This document shows positions 27,289 through 36,975 of a stretch of 64,000 nucleotides of DNA, in pieces (position 1 is the stretch's first letter; each line of letters opens with the position of its first letter). The stretch is from Mesorhizobium sp. dw_380 (GTDB taxonomy: Bacteria; Pseudomonadota; Alphaproteobacteria; Rhizobiales; Rhizobiaceae), in assembly GCF_018588885.1 (NCBI RefSeq), contig NZ_JAFFIW010000006.1:62001-126000 (forward strand), in the 5' to 3' direction. The notes below the pieces were generated by a model that saw only the letters and a list, made by a program, of their open reading frames with translations, did no database searches and had not been told where the DNA came from. The position numbers and the translations under genes were made by a program.

Positions 27289-27501
27289 ATGACCCCATTC
27301 ACCAGCCTCATCCGCGAGATCATGCCTGCCTGGTTGCGCCGCCGCTCGCGCCGGAACGTGCGCGAGAGCGAGCCAGGTTTCGATCCGTCTCGCCCGGAGG
27401 ATGCGGACATGGTCTGGCGCGAGATTGTCCAAAAGGATCTCTTTGGAGCCAATACGCCGGACTATGCGGAAACCGAAGAGAAGAACACCCATCGCCACTG
27501 A
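27289..27501 (+). CDS. small hypothetical protein
   Basis: A 70-residue, basic N-terminal (LRRRSRRNVRES) and acidic C-terminal protein: PSRPEDADMVWREIVQKDLF, then TPDYAETEE. GGAGGAATCGGCA before the ATG is a good ribosome-binding site, and it lies 16 bp after otsB, so it is probably the last gene of that operon. I know no family or function for it. Confidence 0.6.
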   Translation: MTPFTSLIREIMPAWLRRRSRRNVRESEPGFDPSRPEDADMVWREIVQKDLFGANTPDYAETEEKNTHRH

Positions 27502-27565
27502 CGGTTGGCTCTGTCTCTTTGTTTTGACGCAATTGCCGACGGGAAACACCTTTCCTGGAATTGCA

Positions 27566-28696
27566 TCAGTTCCCGAAAATCATTGAAACATTGCCGCCGG
27601 CATGGCGCTCGAGCCGGCCGGCGAGATCGAGTTCAAGCAATACCATGAAGACCTGGGCCGGATGCATGCCGGTGTGACGGATGATCTCGTCGACCGGGAC
27701 CGGCGTCGGGCCGAGAGCCTCGATTACCTTGGCGCGGTCGCTCTCGCCGGGTGGCGGTGTGGCCGAAAAGTCGGGCGGGTCCTCAAATGGCGGCATTTCA
27801 GGCGCTCGCATGCCGGTCAACGGCGCGATCGCCCTTGAAATGTCCGATGCCTCGGTGACCAGCGTGGCGCCGTCCTTGAGCAGGCCGTTGGTGCCAGCAG
27901 CGCGCGGATCGAGCGGGGAGCCCGGCACGGCAAAGACCAGCCGGCCCATTTCGCCGGCAAGCCTGGCGCTGATCAGTGAGCCCGACCGCTGCGCTGCTTC
28001 GACCACCACCAGCCCAAGGGCAGCACCCGCGACAAGGCGGTTGCGGCGCGGAAAGTCCTGGGCGCGTGGCTGCCAGCCGAACGGCATTTCCGAAATGACG
28101 GCGCCACGTTCGGCAATCTCATCGCACAGGCCGGCATTTTCGGGCGGATAGGGCAGGTCGAGGCCTCCAGCCAGGACACCGATCGTGCCGGTCGCAAGGC
28201 TGCCCTGATGCGCCGCGGTGTCGATGCCGCGCGCCAGCCCCGACACGATGCCGTACCCGTCGCGGCCAAGATCGGCCGCCAGCATGCGTGCCATCTTGAC
28301 GCCGGCCAGCGATGCGTTGCGGGCGCCGACAATGGCAACGCCCGGCAGCCGGAACACGGCGGCATTGCCCCTGACCGCCAACAGCGGCGGCGGGTTGTCC
28401 ATGCTGCGCAGCAGCGGCGGATAGTCGGCCTCGCCGATGCCGACAAAACGCGCGCCAGCCCGGCGCGCGGCTTCCAGCTCGGCCTCGGCTTCGCCAACGG
28501 AAGGGATACGGGCGATCCGGCTGGCGCCGCCCGAAATCATCAGTTCCGGCAATATTTCCAGCGCAACCTCGGCCGACCCGAAGCGGTTGATCAGATCGCG
28601 AAAGGAGGCGGGGCCGACATTCTGGGTGCGGATCAGCCGCAGCCAGCTCAGCCGCTGCCGGTCGCTGAGACGCGGCCCGGCGGCCGGCTCGCTCAA
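27566..28696 (-). CDS. dprA: DNA-processing protein DprA
   Basis: A 376-residue DprA/Smf protein that loads RecA on incoming single-stranded DNA in transformation. An N-terminal SAM-like helical region precedes the extended Rossmann fold ([69 protein letters not shown]). A C-terminal winged-helix DML1-type domain follows ([20 protein letters not shown]). It starts with TTG and overlaps the plsY stop by four bases (TTGA). Most rhizobia carry dprA without known competence. Confidence 0.95.
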   Translation of the reverse strand: MSEPAAGPRLSDRQRLSWLRLIRTQNVGPASFRDLINRFGSAEVALEILPELMISGGASRIARIPSVGEAEAELEAARRAGARFVGIGEADYPPLLRSMDNPPPLLAVRGNAAVFRLPGVAIVGARNASLAGVKMARMLAADLGRDGYGIVSGLARGIDTAAHQGSLATGTIGVLAGGLDLPYPPENAGLCDEIAERGAVISEMPFGWQPRAQDFPRRNRLVAGAALGLVVVEAAQRSGSLISARLAGEMGRLVFAVPGSPLDPRAAGTNGLLKDGATLVTEASDISRAIAPLTGMRAPEMPPFEDPPDFSATPPPGESDRAKVIEALGPTPVPVDEIIRHTGMHPAQVFMVLLELDLAGRLERHAGGNVSMIFGN

Positions 28697-29280
28697 CCCT
28701 TGACTCCGATCTTGCCTTCGGTGCCGGCGAGCAGGCGTGAAATGTTGGCCCTATGCTTGATGAAGACGATGATGCTCATCACCACGAACAGCAGGGCGAC
28801 CTGCGGCGTGCTCAGGACATAAAGCGCGATCGGCACGACAACGGCCGCCGTAAGCGCTGCCAGCGAGGAGAAGCGAAAGAGGTATGCCATCACCAGCCAG
28901 ACGACGGCGAAGATCAGCGCCACCTGCCAGGCAAGGCTGATCAGCACGCCGAGATAGGTCGCGACGCCCTTGCCGCCCTTGAAACCCAGCCAGACCGGAA
29001 AGAGATGGCCGAGAAAGGCGCCGAGGCCGGCCCAGACCGCCGTTTCAGGCGCGAAATGGCCTGCTATGAGCACGGCGGCCGTGCCCTTCAGCGCATCGAG
29101 CAGCAAGGTCGCGGCGGCCAGGCCCTTGTTGCCGGTGCGCAGCACATTGGTGGCGCCGATATTGCCGGAGCCGATCTGGCGCACATCGCCAAGGCCGGCC
29201 GCACGGGTAAGCAGCAGGCCGAACGGAATCGAGCCCAGGAGATAGCCGAACACCAGCGCCAGGATCGGACCGTAAGTCAT
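28693..29280 (-). CDS. plsY: glycerol-3-phosphate acyltransferase PlsY
   Basis: A 195-residue inner-membrane enzyme that acylates glycerol-3-phosphate from acyl-phosphate, the first step of phospholipid synthesis. Its motifs are [16 protein letters not shown] with [34 protein letters not shown], and a last helix ending [19 protein letters not shown]. Five membrane helices fit the known fold. The start at 29280 is supported by GCGGGGGAACA and conservation; the frame extends slightly upstream. Confidence 0.95.
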   Translation of the reverse strand: MTYGPILALVFGYLLGSIPFGLLLTRAAGLGDVRQIGSGNIGATNVLRTGNKGLAAATLLLDALKGTAAVLIAGHFAPETAVWAGLGAFLGHLFPVWLGFKGGKGVATYLGVLISLAWQVALIFAVVWLVMAYLFRFSSLAALTAAVVVPIALYVLSTPQVALLFVVMSIIVFIKHRANISRLLAGTEGKIGVKG

Positions 29281-29334
29281 TGTTCCCCCGCATTTCCTCC
29301 CGGCCAACGGTCAGGCGCAAAGCGCTCCGACGGC

Positions 29335-30621
29335 TCAGGCCGAAAACACTGTGCGGCCGGCGACCAGCGTTTGCAAGACCTTGCCCTGCAGCCGTGCACC
29401 CTCGAAACAGGTGTTTTTCGAGCGCGAGCGAATGCCGCTTTCATTGACGATCCAGGGTTCGTCGAGGTCGACAAGCGCAAGGTCGGCGATGGCGCCGGGC
29501 TTCAGCGTGCCGCCGGGCAATCCGAACAGCCTTGCCGGTGCGGTGGAGAGCGTCTCGATCAGCCGCAGCAATGGCACGTCGCCATTGTGGTGGAGCCGCA
29601 AGGCGGCGCCAAGCAACGTCTCCAGTCCGATGGCACCGGCCGCCGCGTCGGCAAAGGGCAGGCGCTTGGTGTCGACATCCTGCGGATCATGCGAGGAGAC
29701 GATGATGTCGATCGTGCCATCCCTGACCGCTTCGATCATCGCCAACCGGTCTTCCTCGGCGCGCAGCGGCGGCGTCAGGCGGAAGAAGGTGCGGTATTCG
29801 CCGACATCGTTTTCGTTGAGCGACAGATTGTGGATCGACACGCCTGATGTGACGGCAGCGCCGTCCGCTTTCGCGCGCGTCACGGCGTTTGCCGCCATCG
29901 CCGTCGAGATCTTCGCCGCATGGTAAGACCCGCACGTCAGCCGCGCCAGCGCGAGGTCGCGCTCCAGCGGGATGGATTCGGCTTCTCGTGGAATACCAGA
30001 GAGGCCAAGCCAGCTTGCGTAGAGGCCTTCGTTCATGACGCCGGACGAGCCGAGGTCGGCATCCTGCGTCTCATGTACGATCGTGGCGCCGAAGTCGCGT
30101 GCGTAGGTCAGCGCCCGGCGCATCACCAGCGCGCTTGATATGGTGTGGCGACCATCGGTGAAGGCGACGGCACCGGCCTCGCGCAACAGGCCGAACTCGG
30201 TCATCTCACGGCCATCGAGCCCCTTGGTGATCGCCGCCGCCGGGAAGATGTTGACGATCGCCGTGTCCTTGGCGGTGCGCAGCACGAACTCGACCAGCGC
30301 CACATTGTCGATCACAGGGTCGGTATCAGGCATCATGACGATGGAGGTGACGCCGCCGGCCGCCGCCGCAACGCTCGCCGAAGCGATGGTTTCGCGATGC
30401 TCGCCGCCGGGTTCGCCGATGAACACGCGGCCATCAATCAGGCCGGGGATGATCGCCTTGCCGGCACAGTCGATGACGGTGGCGCCCCCCGGAATGCCCT
30501 GGTTCAACGCCGTTTTGCCGGCGGCAACGATCTTGCGGGCCTCGATGATGACGGAACCGACTTCGTCGATGCCGCGCGAGGGGTCGATGATGCGGGCGCG
30601 TTCAAAGACGGTCGTGCTCAT
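29335..30621 (-). CDS. dihydroorotase-like PyrC paralogue lacking metal ligands (PyrC'/PyrX type)
   Basis: A 428-residue amidohydrolase-fold protein coded directly after pyrB. The HxH zinc site of active dihydroorotase (DxHVHxREPG) is [10 protein letters not shown] at residues 63-72: both histidines (now Arg65 and Phe67) and the substrate arginine (Gly69) are gone. The catalytic TDHAPH block is SSHDPQ (309-314), so the aspartate is lost too. It is probably inactive. In Pseudomonas a pseudo-dihydroorotase (PyrC') is a structural subunit of aspartate transcarbamoylase; the same job is inferred here. It overlaps pyrB by four bases. Automatic annotation would call it dihydroorotase. Confidence 0.85.
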   Translation of the reverse strand: MSTTVFERARIIDPSRGIDEVGSVIIEARKIVAAGKTALNQGIPGGATVIDCAGKAIIPGLIDGRVFIGEPGGEHRETIASASVAAAAGGVTSIVMMPDTDPVIDNVALVEFVLRTAKDTAIVNIFPAAAITKGLDGREMTEFGLLREAGAVAFTDGRHTISSALVMRRALTYARDFGATIVHETQDADLGSSGVMNEGLYASWLGLSGIPREAESIPLERDLALARLTCGSYHAAKISTAMAANAVTRAKADGAAVTSGVSIHNLSLNENDVGEYRTFFRLTPPLRAEEDRLAMIEAVRDGTIDIIVSSHDPQDVDTKRLPFADAAAGAIGLETLLGAALRLHHNGDVPLLRLIETLSTAPARLFGLPGGTLKPGAIADLALVDLDEPWIVNESGIRSRSKNTCFEGARLQGKVLQTLVAGRTVFSA

Positions 30622-31583
30622 GCGCCGCGACCCTCTTGATTACGACGGGGGTCGAGCAGCGCTTCCATCACCGCCATGCGCACGGCGACGCCCATCTCCA
30701 CCTGTTCCTGGATGACGCTTTGCGGGCCGTCGGCGATTTCCGAGGCAATCTCGACGCCGCGGTTCATCGGGCCGGGATGCATCACCAGCGCATCGTCCTT
30801 GGCGGCCTTCAGCTTCTCGGCGTCGAGGCCGAAATAGCGGAAATATTCGCGCACCGAAGGCACGAAGGCGCCTTCCATCCGCTCGCGCTGCAGGCGCAGC
30901 ATCATCACCACGTCGGCGCCCCTGAGGCCCTCGGCCATCGAGCGCGTGACGATCACACCCATCTTCTCGATACCCGAGGGCAGCAGCGTCGAGGGCGCGA
31001 CGACCCGCACCTGTGCGCCGAGCGCGTTGAGCAGCATGATGTTGGAACGAGCCACGCGCGAATGCAGGATGTCACCGCAGATCGCCACGATCAGCTTCGA
31101 CAGCGGGCCCTTGGCGCGGCGGATGGTGAGTGCGTCGAGCAGTGCCTGTGTCGGGTGTTCATGCGCGCCGTCGCCGGCATTGACCACCGAGCAACCGACC
31201 TTCTGCGCCAGAAGGGCGGCCGCACCCGCCGACTGGTGGCGGATGATCAGGATATCGGGCCGCATGGCGTTCAGCGTCATTGCGGTGTCGATGAGCGTCT
31301 CGCCCTTTTTCACCGAGGAACTCGCCACCGACATGTTCATGACATCGGCGCCGAGCCGCTTTCCCGCCAGCTCGAACGAAGACTGTGTGCGGGTCGAGGC
31401 TTCGTAGAAGAGATTGATCTGGGTACGGCCGCGCAGCGTCGAGGTCTTTTTCTCGGACTGCCGCGAGATCGCGACTGCCCGATCCGCCCTGTCGAGCAAC
31501 AGCTCGATGTCGGCGGGCGAAAGATCGCTGATGCCCAGAAGATGGCGGTGGGGATAGAGTGGCAGGGACGAAGCGTCGGTCAT
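30618..31583 (-). CDS. pyrB: aspartate carbamoyltransferase catalytic subunit
   Basis: A 321-residue enzyme of pyrimidine synthesis (carbamoyl phosphate plus aspartate to carbamoyl-aspartate). Carbamoyl-phosphate motifs [13 protein letters not shown] and [16 protein letters not shown] and the aspartate-side [11 protein letters not shown] are all intact. Length is that of the Pseudomonas-type class A/B subunit. No regulatory pyrI is present. The stop overlaps the next gene, a dihydroorotase homologue, by four bases, so the two are co-translated. Confidence 0.95.
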   Translation of the reverse strand: MTDASSLPLYPHRHLLGISDLSPADIELLLDRADRAVAISRQSEKKTSTLRGRTQINLFYEASTRTQSSFELAGKRLGADVMNMSVASSSVKKGETLIDTAMTLNAMRPDILIIRHQSAGAAALLAQKVGCSVVNAGDGAHEHPTQALLDALTIRRAKGPLSKLIVAICGDILHSRVARSNIMLLNALGAQVRVVAPSTLLPSGIEKMGVIVTRSMAEGLRGADVVMMLRLQRERMEGAFVPSVREYFRYFGLDAEKLKAAKDDALVMHPGPMNRGVEIASEIADGPQSVIQEQVEMGVAVRMAVMEALLDPRRNQEGRGA

Positions 31584-31761
31584 CTCAAGGGGTTGCTATA
31601 GGGTGCGGATTTTGCGCCCGCAAGCACCGGCTTTGGATTGGCGCCGTTCTCCCCGGTATTTTCATCGCACGTGTTGCTTGGCTTGGGCTATAAACCGGCG
31701 ATGGCCTCGGATTCGTGGCCTTCTGGTGACAAGGACCTTTCTACCGGTAGAAGGATTGGGC

Positions 31762-33390
31762 GTGGCCGACGACGTGACGAACCAGCCGCCGCCGCTGACG
31801 GGCGGCAACGCCTGGCGGGGCGATCCGTTGCTGATCCAGCTGGCGGAACGGTTTTCCGATCCGGTACGCAGGGAACTCGACGGGCTTGGCCGTTTCGTGC
31901 TCACGCAGGAAGCGCAGGAATTGGCACGCCTCGCCAATGTCGAGACGCCGAAACTCAGGACGCATGATCGCCAGGGGCGGCGCATCGACCTGGTCGAATT
32001 CCATCCCGCCTATCACGCCTTGATGCGCCGTTCGGTGGCGAACGGGCTGCATTCCTCGGTGTGGGAAAATGGCGATGCCGAGATCGGCCGCCGCCATCAG
32101 GTGCGCGCCGCGCGTTTCTATCTGACCGCCGAGCTTGAGACCGGGCACCTCTGCCCGATCACCATGACCAGTGCCTCGCTGGCGGCGTTGATGGCCAGTC
32201 CAAAACTGTTTCGCGAATGGGCGCCGCGCGTGACGACGCGCAAATACGACCAGAGCCAAAAGCCGCCGGTCGAAAAGACCGGACTGACGCTCGGCATGGG
32301 CATGACCGAGAAGCAGGGCGGCACCGATGTGCGCGCCAATGTGACAAGGGCGGAGCGCGCCGGCAGCGGTTTCTATCGCCTGACCGGGCACAAATGGTTC
32401 ATGTCGGCGCCGATGTCGGACGCCTTCCTGGTGCTGGCGCAGGCGCCGGAGGGACTGTCCTGCTTCCTCGTGCCGCGCGTCCTCGGCGACGGGTCGGGCA
32501 ATGGCTTCCGCTTCCAGCGGCTGAAGGACAAGCTCGGCAACCGCTCCAACGCGTCTTCTGAAGTCGAATTCGTCAATGCCATCGGCGAGATGGTCGGCGA
32601 ACCCGGCGCCGGCGTGAAGACGATCATGGATATGGTGACGCTGACCCGGCTCGACTGCGCGGTGGCGTCTTCGGCGCTCATGCGGGCGGGGCTGGCGGAA
32701 GCGGTTCATCATGCCCGTCATCGCCAGGTGTTCGGCTCGCCCTTGATCGAACAGCCGTTGATGCAGCGCGTGCTGGCCGACATGGCGCTCGATGTCGCCG
32801 CTGCGACGGCGCTGTCGTTCAGGCTGGCGCGCTCCTTCGACGAGGCGGCGAGCGATCGCGGCGAGGCGGCATTCGCCCGGGCCATGACGCCGGTCGTCAA
32901 ATACTGGGTGTGCAAGATCGCGCCGCCGCTGCTCTACGAGGCGATGGAGTGCCTTGGCGGCAACGGCTATGTCGAGGAGGCACCGCTCGCCCGTTATTAC
33001 CGTGAGGCTCCGGTCAACGCTATCTGGGAAGGTTCGGGCAATGTCATGGCACTCGATGTGCTGCGCGTGCTCGGTCGCGCGCCCGGCCTGTTCGACGAGG
33101 TGCTGGCCGGCATCGACCGTGACCTCGGCGCCGGCGGGCGCGGCACGATCGGCGTTCTCAAAGCGGCCATGCAGGTCGCTTCGACCGATGAGGGCTCGGC
33201 CCGCCTGCTGACCGAACAACTGGCACTTTCGGCGGCGGCGGCGGAACTGCGCCGGCTCGGGGCAGGGCGGATTGCCGATGCTTTTGTCGAGACGCGCCTG
33301 GCCGGCCAATGGCGCAACACCTATGGCATGCTCGATTCGCGCCACGACGCGCGCATGATCATCGACACGCTCTATCCGCCGGTAAACTGA
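31762..33390 (+). CDS. AidB-type acyl-CoA dehydrogenase
   Basis: A 542-residue flavoprotein of the acyl-CoA dehydrogenase superfamily, same length as E. coli AidB. FAD-binding blocks MGMTEKQGGTDVRANVT, TGHKWFMSAPMSDAFLVLAQ and the C-terminal MECLGGNGYVEEAPLARYYREAPV with IWEGSGNVMALDVLR match the AidB/isovaleryl-CoA branch. AidB binds DNA and is linked to the response to alkylation damage; the true substrate is unknown. The start is GTG 31762 with AAGGA before it; the frame is open upstream without a good start. Confidence 0.85.
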   Translation: MADDVTNQPPPLTGGNAWRGDPLLIQLAERFSDPVRRELDGLGRFVLTQEAQELARLANVETPKLRTHDRQGRRIDLVEFHPAYHALMRRSVANGLHSSVWENGDAEIGRRHQVRAARFYLTAELETGHLCPITMTSASLAALMASPKLFREWAPRVTTRKYDQSQKPPVEKTGLTLGMGMTEKQGGTDVRANVTRAERAGSGFYRLTGHKWFMSAPMSDAFLVLAQAPEGLSCFLVPRVLGDGSGNGFRFQRLKDKLGNRSNASSEVEFVNAIGEMVGEPGAGVKTIMDMVTLTRLDCAVASSALMRAGLAEAVHHARHRQVFGSPLIEQPLMQRVLADMALDVAAATALSFRLARSFDEAASDRGEAAFARAMTPVVKYWVCKIAPPLLYEAMECLGGNGYVEEAPLARYYREAPVNAIWEGSGNVMALDVLRVLGRAPGLFDEVLAGIDRDLGAGGRGTIGVLKAAMQVASTDEGSARLLTEQLALSAAAAELRRLGAGRIADAFVETRLAGQWRNTYGMLDSRHDARMIIDTLYPPVN

Positions 33391-33536
33391 GCCGCGAGCG
33401 ACGCGCATCCGATCATTTGAGCGCCCGCAGAACACTTTCGGAGGGCCTGTGGATCGTCGTTAACCTTAACAAATGGTTTCCATTGCGGCGGCGGGCGGCA
33501 AAGCCCACTGTCATTCCTGCCGAAGCAGGAACCACT

Positions 33537-34094
33537 ATGCGACACGTACTGACCTCCTTTCTGTCCGTGCACTGGGCGATCGTTTTCGCCCTGTTGGCGC
33601 TGATCTGCATCGATGGAAACCGGGGTGTGGCGGCAGCGCTCGGCGTGCTTGGCGTGACCATTGAGAGTGCTCGCTTCGTCAATCTGGAGAACGTCGTCGT
33701 GGTCGCGCCGCTGGCGATCGCATTGCTGGTCGTGGCGGTGCTGTTCTTCTGGGCCTTCGTCGATACGCTGATCAACGATGCGGCCAGCCCAGGCGCCGAC
33801 AGTGTCGTCCGTATCGCCTTCATTTCCGCTTCCGGTGTCCTGTCGATGATCCTGATCGGTGGTGCGGCCCAAGGCATCAATGGCTTGTTCATGGTGGTGG
33901 CTGTGCAACTGGCCGCTCTTCTGGCTTCCTATGTCGCGATGCTTGCCGAGCGGCGCTCAGCTGTTGCGGCAGTCGCACCAGGCGAAGGCGAGATCCGCGC
34001 AACGGCGCACAGCATGGCAACGGCCGCTGCTCACATCTCGCTGCTTTCGCTGATCTCAGGCCGGACAGGCTCTAATCCCGAGGGAGGTCGCTGA
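33537..34094 (+). CDS. conserved multi-span membrane protein, unknown
   Basis: A 185-residue protein with four predicted membrane helices: SVHWAIVFALLALICI, VVVVAPLAIALLVVAVLFFWAF, VVRIAFISASGVLSMILIGG and INGLFMVVAVQLAALLASYVAM, then a cytoplasmic tail rich in alanine. I do not recognise a named family. GCAGGAACC before ATG 33537 is a fair ribosome site. Its stop overlaps the next start by one base (TGATG), so both act together. Confidence 0.7.
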   Translation: MRHVLTSFLSVHWAIVFALLALICIDGNRGVAAALGVLGVTIESARFVNLENVVVVAPLAIALLVVAVLFFWAFVDTLINDAASPGADSVVRIAFISASGVLSMILIGGAAQGINGLFMVVAVQLAALLASYVAMLAERRSAVAAVAPGEGEIRATAHSMATAAAHISLLSLISGRTGSNPEGGR

Positions 34095-34435
34095 TGCGCT
34101 ATATCTTCGCGATGTGGGCGGCCCCGATGGCGCTGTTCTGGGGCTGGTTCTACCTGTCGCTCAACGACATGAATTTCGGCTACGTCATGTTCAGCCGCAG
34201 GATGCACGACTTCTTCTTCCAACTCTATGGTCAGATGCTCGGCATCGATCCGGCGATCATCCCCGGAATGGTGGCCAAGACCTGCATCTTCGACGGATTT
34301 CTGCTGATGGCGCTTTGGGCGTTCCGCCGTCGCGGGGAAATCGCCCGCTGGATCAAGGAGCGCTGGGCGGGTCCGGTTCCGTTCGAGCGGATGCAGCGAG
34401 TGACTGAAGCCGGTCCAAAACTCCCTGCAGAATAA
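34094..34435 (+). CDS. small membrane protein (DUF6105-like)
   Basis: A 113-residue protein with two membrane helices: [21 protein letters not shown] and a second one around [17 protein letters not shown]. The linker [20 protein letters not shown] and [12 protein letters not shown] are well conserved in rhizobial relatives as I recall them (DUF6105, tentative). Function unknown. The last 83 bases overlap the convergent ruvX gene. Confidence 0.75.
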   Translation: MRYIFAMWAAPMALFWGWFYLSLNDMNFGYVMFSRRMHDFFFQLYGQMLGIDPAIIPGMVAKTCIFDGFLLMALWAFRRRGEIARWIKERWAGPVPFERMQRVTEAGPKLPAE

Positions 34436-34859
34436 AGGCGGCGGCAGCCGAATCGATCTTGCCGGCGCGTTTAGCACGCGAGAAATCCATTTCGATCAGC
34501 GTCCTCTCGGCGGCGACGGTCGATAGCCGCTCATCCCAGAACACGAAGGGCAGATCGCTGAGCTGCGCCATGTTGCGTACGAAGGCGCGCGATTTCTGCG
34601 CACGCGGACCTTCCGACCCGTCCATGTTGATCGGCAGCCCGATCACCACGGCGCCGACATTCTCTTTCTCCAGCAGGGCCAAAAGCACGGCGGCGTCGAG
34701 CGAGAATTTTCTTCGGATGATGACCGGGCGTGGATGAGCGAAGGAGAATCCCCGGTCCGAAACCGCGACGCCGATCGTCTTGTCGCCGAGGTCAAGCCCC
34801 GCCAGCGTCCTGCCGCCGGCGAGCCGTGCCGGCAATTGCTCAATCGTGATGACAGCCAA
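34353..34859 (-). CDS. ruvX: Holliday-junction resolvase-like RuvX/YqgF
   Basis: A 168-residue RNase H-fold nuclease. The first catalytic aspartate is in [15 protein letters not shown], the second acidic block is [21 protein letters not shown], and the third is [13 protein letters not shown] with the C-terminal aspartate in [15 protein letters not shown]. Known roles of the family include pre-16S rRNA 5' processing. It overlaps the convergent DUF6105-like gene, a tail-to-tail overlap. Confidence 0.93.
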   Translation of the reverse strand: MAVITIEQLPARLAGGRTLAGLDLGDKTIGVAVSDRGFSFAHPRPVIIRRKFSLDAAVLLALLEKENVGAVVIGLPINMDGSEGPRAQKSRAFVRNMAQLSDLPFVFWDERLSTVAAERTLIEMDFSRAKRAGKIDSAAAAFILQGVLDRLQSLAASARTEPDPPSAP

Positions 34860-34983
34860 CGGTTTTCCTTTGTCTTTTTCAGCGGCAAGCGTTCTTCCGG
34901 ATGCAAGGCGGACACGGTACCCTTTGATCTCGGGGCCATCGGCGTTCTATCCTCTGGCACGGCAAAAATCGAGGAATGCATTC

Positions 34984-35691
34984 ATGAAACTGACCTGGTA
35001 CGGCCATTCGGCCTTCCGTATCGAAACCGGCGACGCCAAGATCCTCATCGATCCCTATCTGATCGGCAACCCGTCCTGGACGGGCGGCTGGGAGGGACCG
35101 GCGGAAGGGGTCACGCATGTCCTGCTGACGCACGGACACAGCGACCATATCAGCGGCGCGCTGGAAGTGCTCGGCAAGAGCGGCGCCCAGCTGGTCGCTA
35201 ATTTCGAGATCTGCATGTATCTGGTCGGCAAAGGCGTCAGCGACAAGAAGATCAATCCAGGCAACATCGGCGGCACGGTCGATTGCGGCGGCTTCACCAC
35301 CACCTTCGTCCAGGCGCTGCACTCCTCCTCGTTCGGCGAAGAGGGCGGCAAGAACGTCTATCTCGGCAATCCGGGTGGGCTGGTTCTGCATTTCCCGGAA
35401 GACAGGACGCTTTATCACATGGGCGATACCGACATTTTTTCCGACATGGCGCTGATCAACGAACTGCACGAGCCGAAGATCGGCATCGTGCCGATCGGCG
35501 ACCGTTTTACCATGGGGGGTGCCGTGGCAGCACTTGCCTGCCGCCGGTTCTTCAAGTTTGACACTGTCGTTCCTTGCCACTTCGGCACGTTTCCGATGAT
35601 CGATCCGACGCCCGAAAAATTCGAGGCCGGCCTCGAAGGGTCCGGCGTGAAGCTCGCATCGCCTGCCATCGGGGAAACGATTACAGTCTAG
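34984..35691 (+). CDS. UPF0173 metallo-beta-lactamase-fold hydrolase
   Basis: A 235-residue metal-dependent hydrolase. The HxHxDH metal motif is THGHSDHISG, with further ligands in ALHSSSF, YHMGDTDIFSDM and PCHFGTFP. The family (UPF0173, YtkL-like) has no firm substrate. Start chosen at ATG 34984 (MKLTWYGHSAFRIE), the conserved N terminus of the family; the upstream open frame is a shadow of the divergent ruvX region. Confidence 0.92.
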   Translation: MKLTWYGHSAFRIETGDAKILIDPYLIGNPSWTGGWEGPAEGVTHVLLTHGHSDHISGALEVLGKSGAQLVANFEICMYLVGKGVSDKKINPGNIGGTVDCGGFTTTFVQALHSSSFGEEGGKNVYLGNPGGLVLHFPEDRTLYHMGDTDIFSDMALINELHEPKIGIVPIGDRFTMGGAVAALACRRFFKFDTVVPCHFGTFPMIDPTPEKFEAGLEGSGVKLASPAIGETITV

Positions 35692-35715
35692 AAACAGCCA
35701 AAGCGGAACAAATCC

Positions 35716-36132
35716 ATGGCGTTGCGGCGATCTCTTTGCGTGTCGATGTTTGTCGAGGCGTCGCCCGCGCTCGCCGCAGATGATTTTGTCGAAGGCACCT
35801 ATCTGCAGTCCGAGGAGCTTTGCGCGCAGGCCAGGAAGGACACGCTGCAGACGCTGATCGATGCCGGCAACATCGTACACTCGTCGCACGGACTGCTAGG
35901 TGTCGAATATAGCTGCGAGTTCGTTCAGGTCAGCAAGGCAACGCGCGCGCCGAGCTGGGCGGTGACGGCCATCTGCCAGGACCCGGGCTATGTCTTTCCC
36001 GATGTCCTGTCGGTAACGCGGGTCAGCCCGACGCAGCTCGATCTCGTGTCGGTCCGGCCGATCGACGACGAAAGCGGGGCCCGCGGCAACAGCGGCAGCT
36101 ACTATCTGTGCGAGGGCCTTGCCCTGCCATAA
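35716..36132 (+). CDS. exported hypothetical protein
   Basis: A 138-residue protein with a probable signal peptide (MALRRSLCVSMFVEASPALA before ADDF). The mature part has three cysteines (EELCAQ, YSCEF, AICQDPG) plus a final one (YYLCEG), which may form two disulfides. Similar proteins occur in related rhizobia without assigned function. It lies 24 bp after the UPF0173 gene, with weak ribosome-binding sequence. Confidence 0.65.
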   Translation: MALRRSLCVSMFVEASPALAADDFVEGTYLQSEELCAQARKDTLQTLIDAGNIVHSSHGLLGVEYSCEFVQVSKATRAPSWAVTAICQDPGYVFPDVLSVTRVSPTQLDLVSVRPIDDESGARGNSGSYYLCEGLALP

Positions 36133-36221
36133 GCCATTGGCCCGATTCATGGGAATACGCATGTTGCGCACGCCGCGCGGCGCCGCTATAGCCCGAACTG
36201 GTTTTTCCCCGAGGCAAATAC

Positions 36222-36509
36222 ATGTCCGTTGATCTCCAGACAGTGAAGCGCGTCGCGCGTCTCGCCCGCATCGCGGTGAGCGAAGAGGACGCAGAACGCA
36301 TGACCGGCGAGCTGAACGCCATACTGGGCTTCGTCGAACAGCTGAACGAAGTCGATGTTTCCGGCGTCGAGCCGATGACTTCGGTGACGCCGATGGAGAT
36401 GAAGAAGCGCCAGGACGCCGTCACCGACGGCAACAAGGCGGCCGACATCGTCGCCAACGCACCGGCAACCGAAGAGAATTTCTTCCTCGTGCCGAAGGTC
36501 GTGGAGTAA
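36222..36509 (+). CDS. gatC: Glu-tRNA(Gln)/Asp-tRNA(Asn) amidotransferase subunit C
   Basis: A 95-residue GatC, the linker subunit that clamps GatA and GatB in the transamidosome. Motifs: [43 protein letters not shown] and the C-terminal [17 protein letters not shown]. Length is normal. It is followed by a GNAT gene and then gatA; gatB is not in the window. Confidence 0.95.
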   Translation: MSVDLQTVKRVARLARIAVSEEDAERMTGELNAILGFVEQLNEVDVSGVEPMTSVTPMEMKKRQDAVTDGNKAADIVANAPATEENFFLVPKVVE

Positions 36510-36516
36510 GTCGCCG

Positions 36517-36975
36517 ATGGCAATCGAGATCGCCATCGAGACGCCGCTGCAGGACGACGTGCGCGGCTTGGTCAAGGAACTCAACGAAACCTTGCTCGAA
36601 TTGACGCCGCCGGAGCATTGTTACCATCTGACGGTCGAGCAGATGGCGGGCCAGGATACGACCGTCTTCATCGCCCGCGACAACGGCCTCGCCATCGGCT
36701 GCGGTGCGCTGAAGCGCCATGGCGACGCCATCGGCGAGGTCAAGCGCATGTACACCAGGCCTTCGCATCGCGGCCAGAAGATCGGCGCCAGGATCGTCGA
36801 GCGGGTCGAGGCGCTGGCGCGCGATGAAGGATTGAAGCGGCTGGTGCTGGAGACGGGCGACCGCCATCCCGCAGCATGGACCGTCTACGAACGTGCCGGG
36901 TTCTCACGCTGCGGCCCGGTGCTGGATTATCCCGATTCCCAGTGGTCGGTGTTTTACGAAAAGAGCCTTTCATGA
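36517..36975 (+). CDS. GNAT-family N-acetyltransferase between gatC and gatA
   Basis: A 152-residue acetyltransferase. The acetyl-CoA loop is [26 protein letters not shown] (R/Q-x-x-G-x-G/A pattern as RGQKIG), followed by [25 protein letters not shown]. Substrate unknown. It sits 7 bp after gatC, and its stop overlaps the gatA start (ATGA), so it is locked inside the gat operon. Whether the enzyme acts on translation components is open. Confidence 0.88.
   Translation: MAIEIAIETPLQDDVRGLVKELNETLLELTPPEHCYHLTVEQMAGQDTTVFIARDNGLAIGCGALKRHGDAIGEVKRMYTRPSHRGQKIGARIVERVEALARDEGLKRLVLETGDRHPAAWTVYERAGFSRCGPVLDYPDSQWSVFYEKSLS

Noticed and set aside
18706..27501. Possible integrated island with att repeats at tRNA-Lys
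   Set aside because: I looked for a second copy of the tRNA 3' end (GGTTCGAATCCCATCG) after the tRNA and found none in the window; no integrase gene is present either, only a dead transposase.
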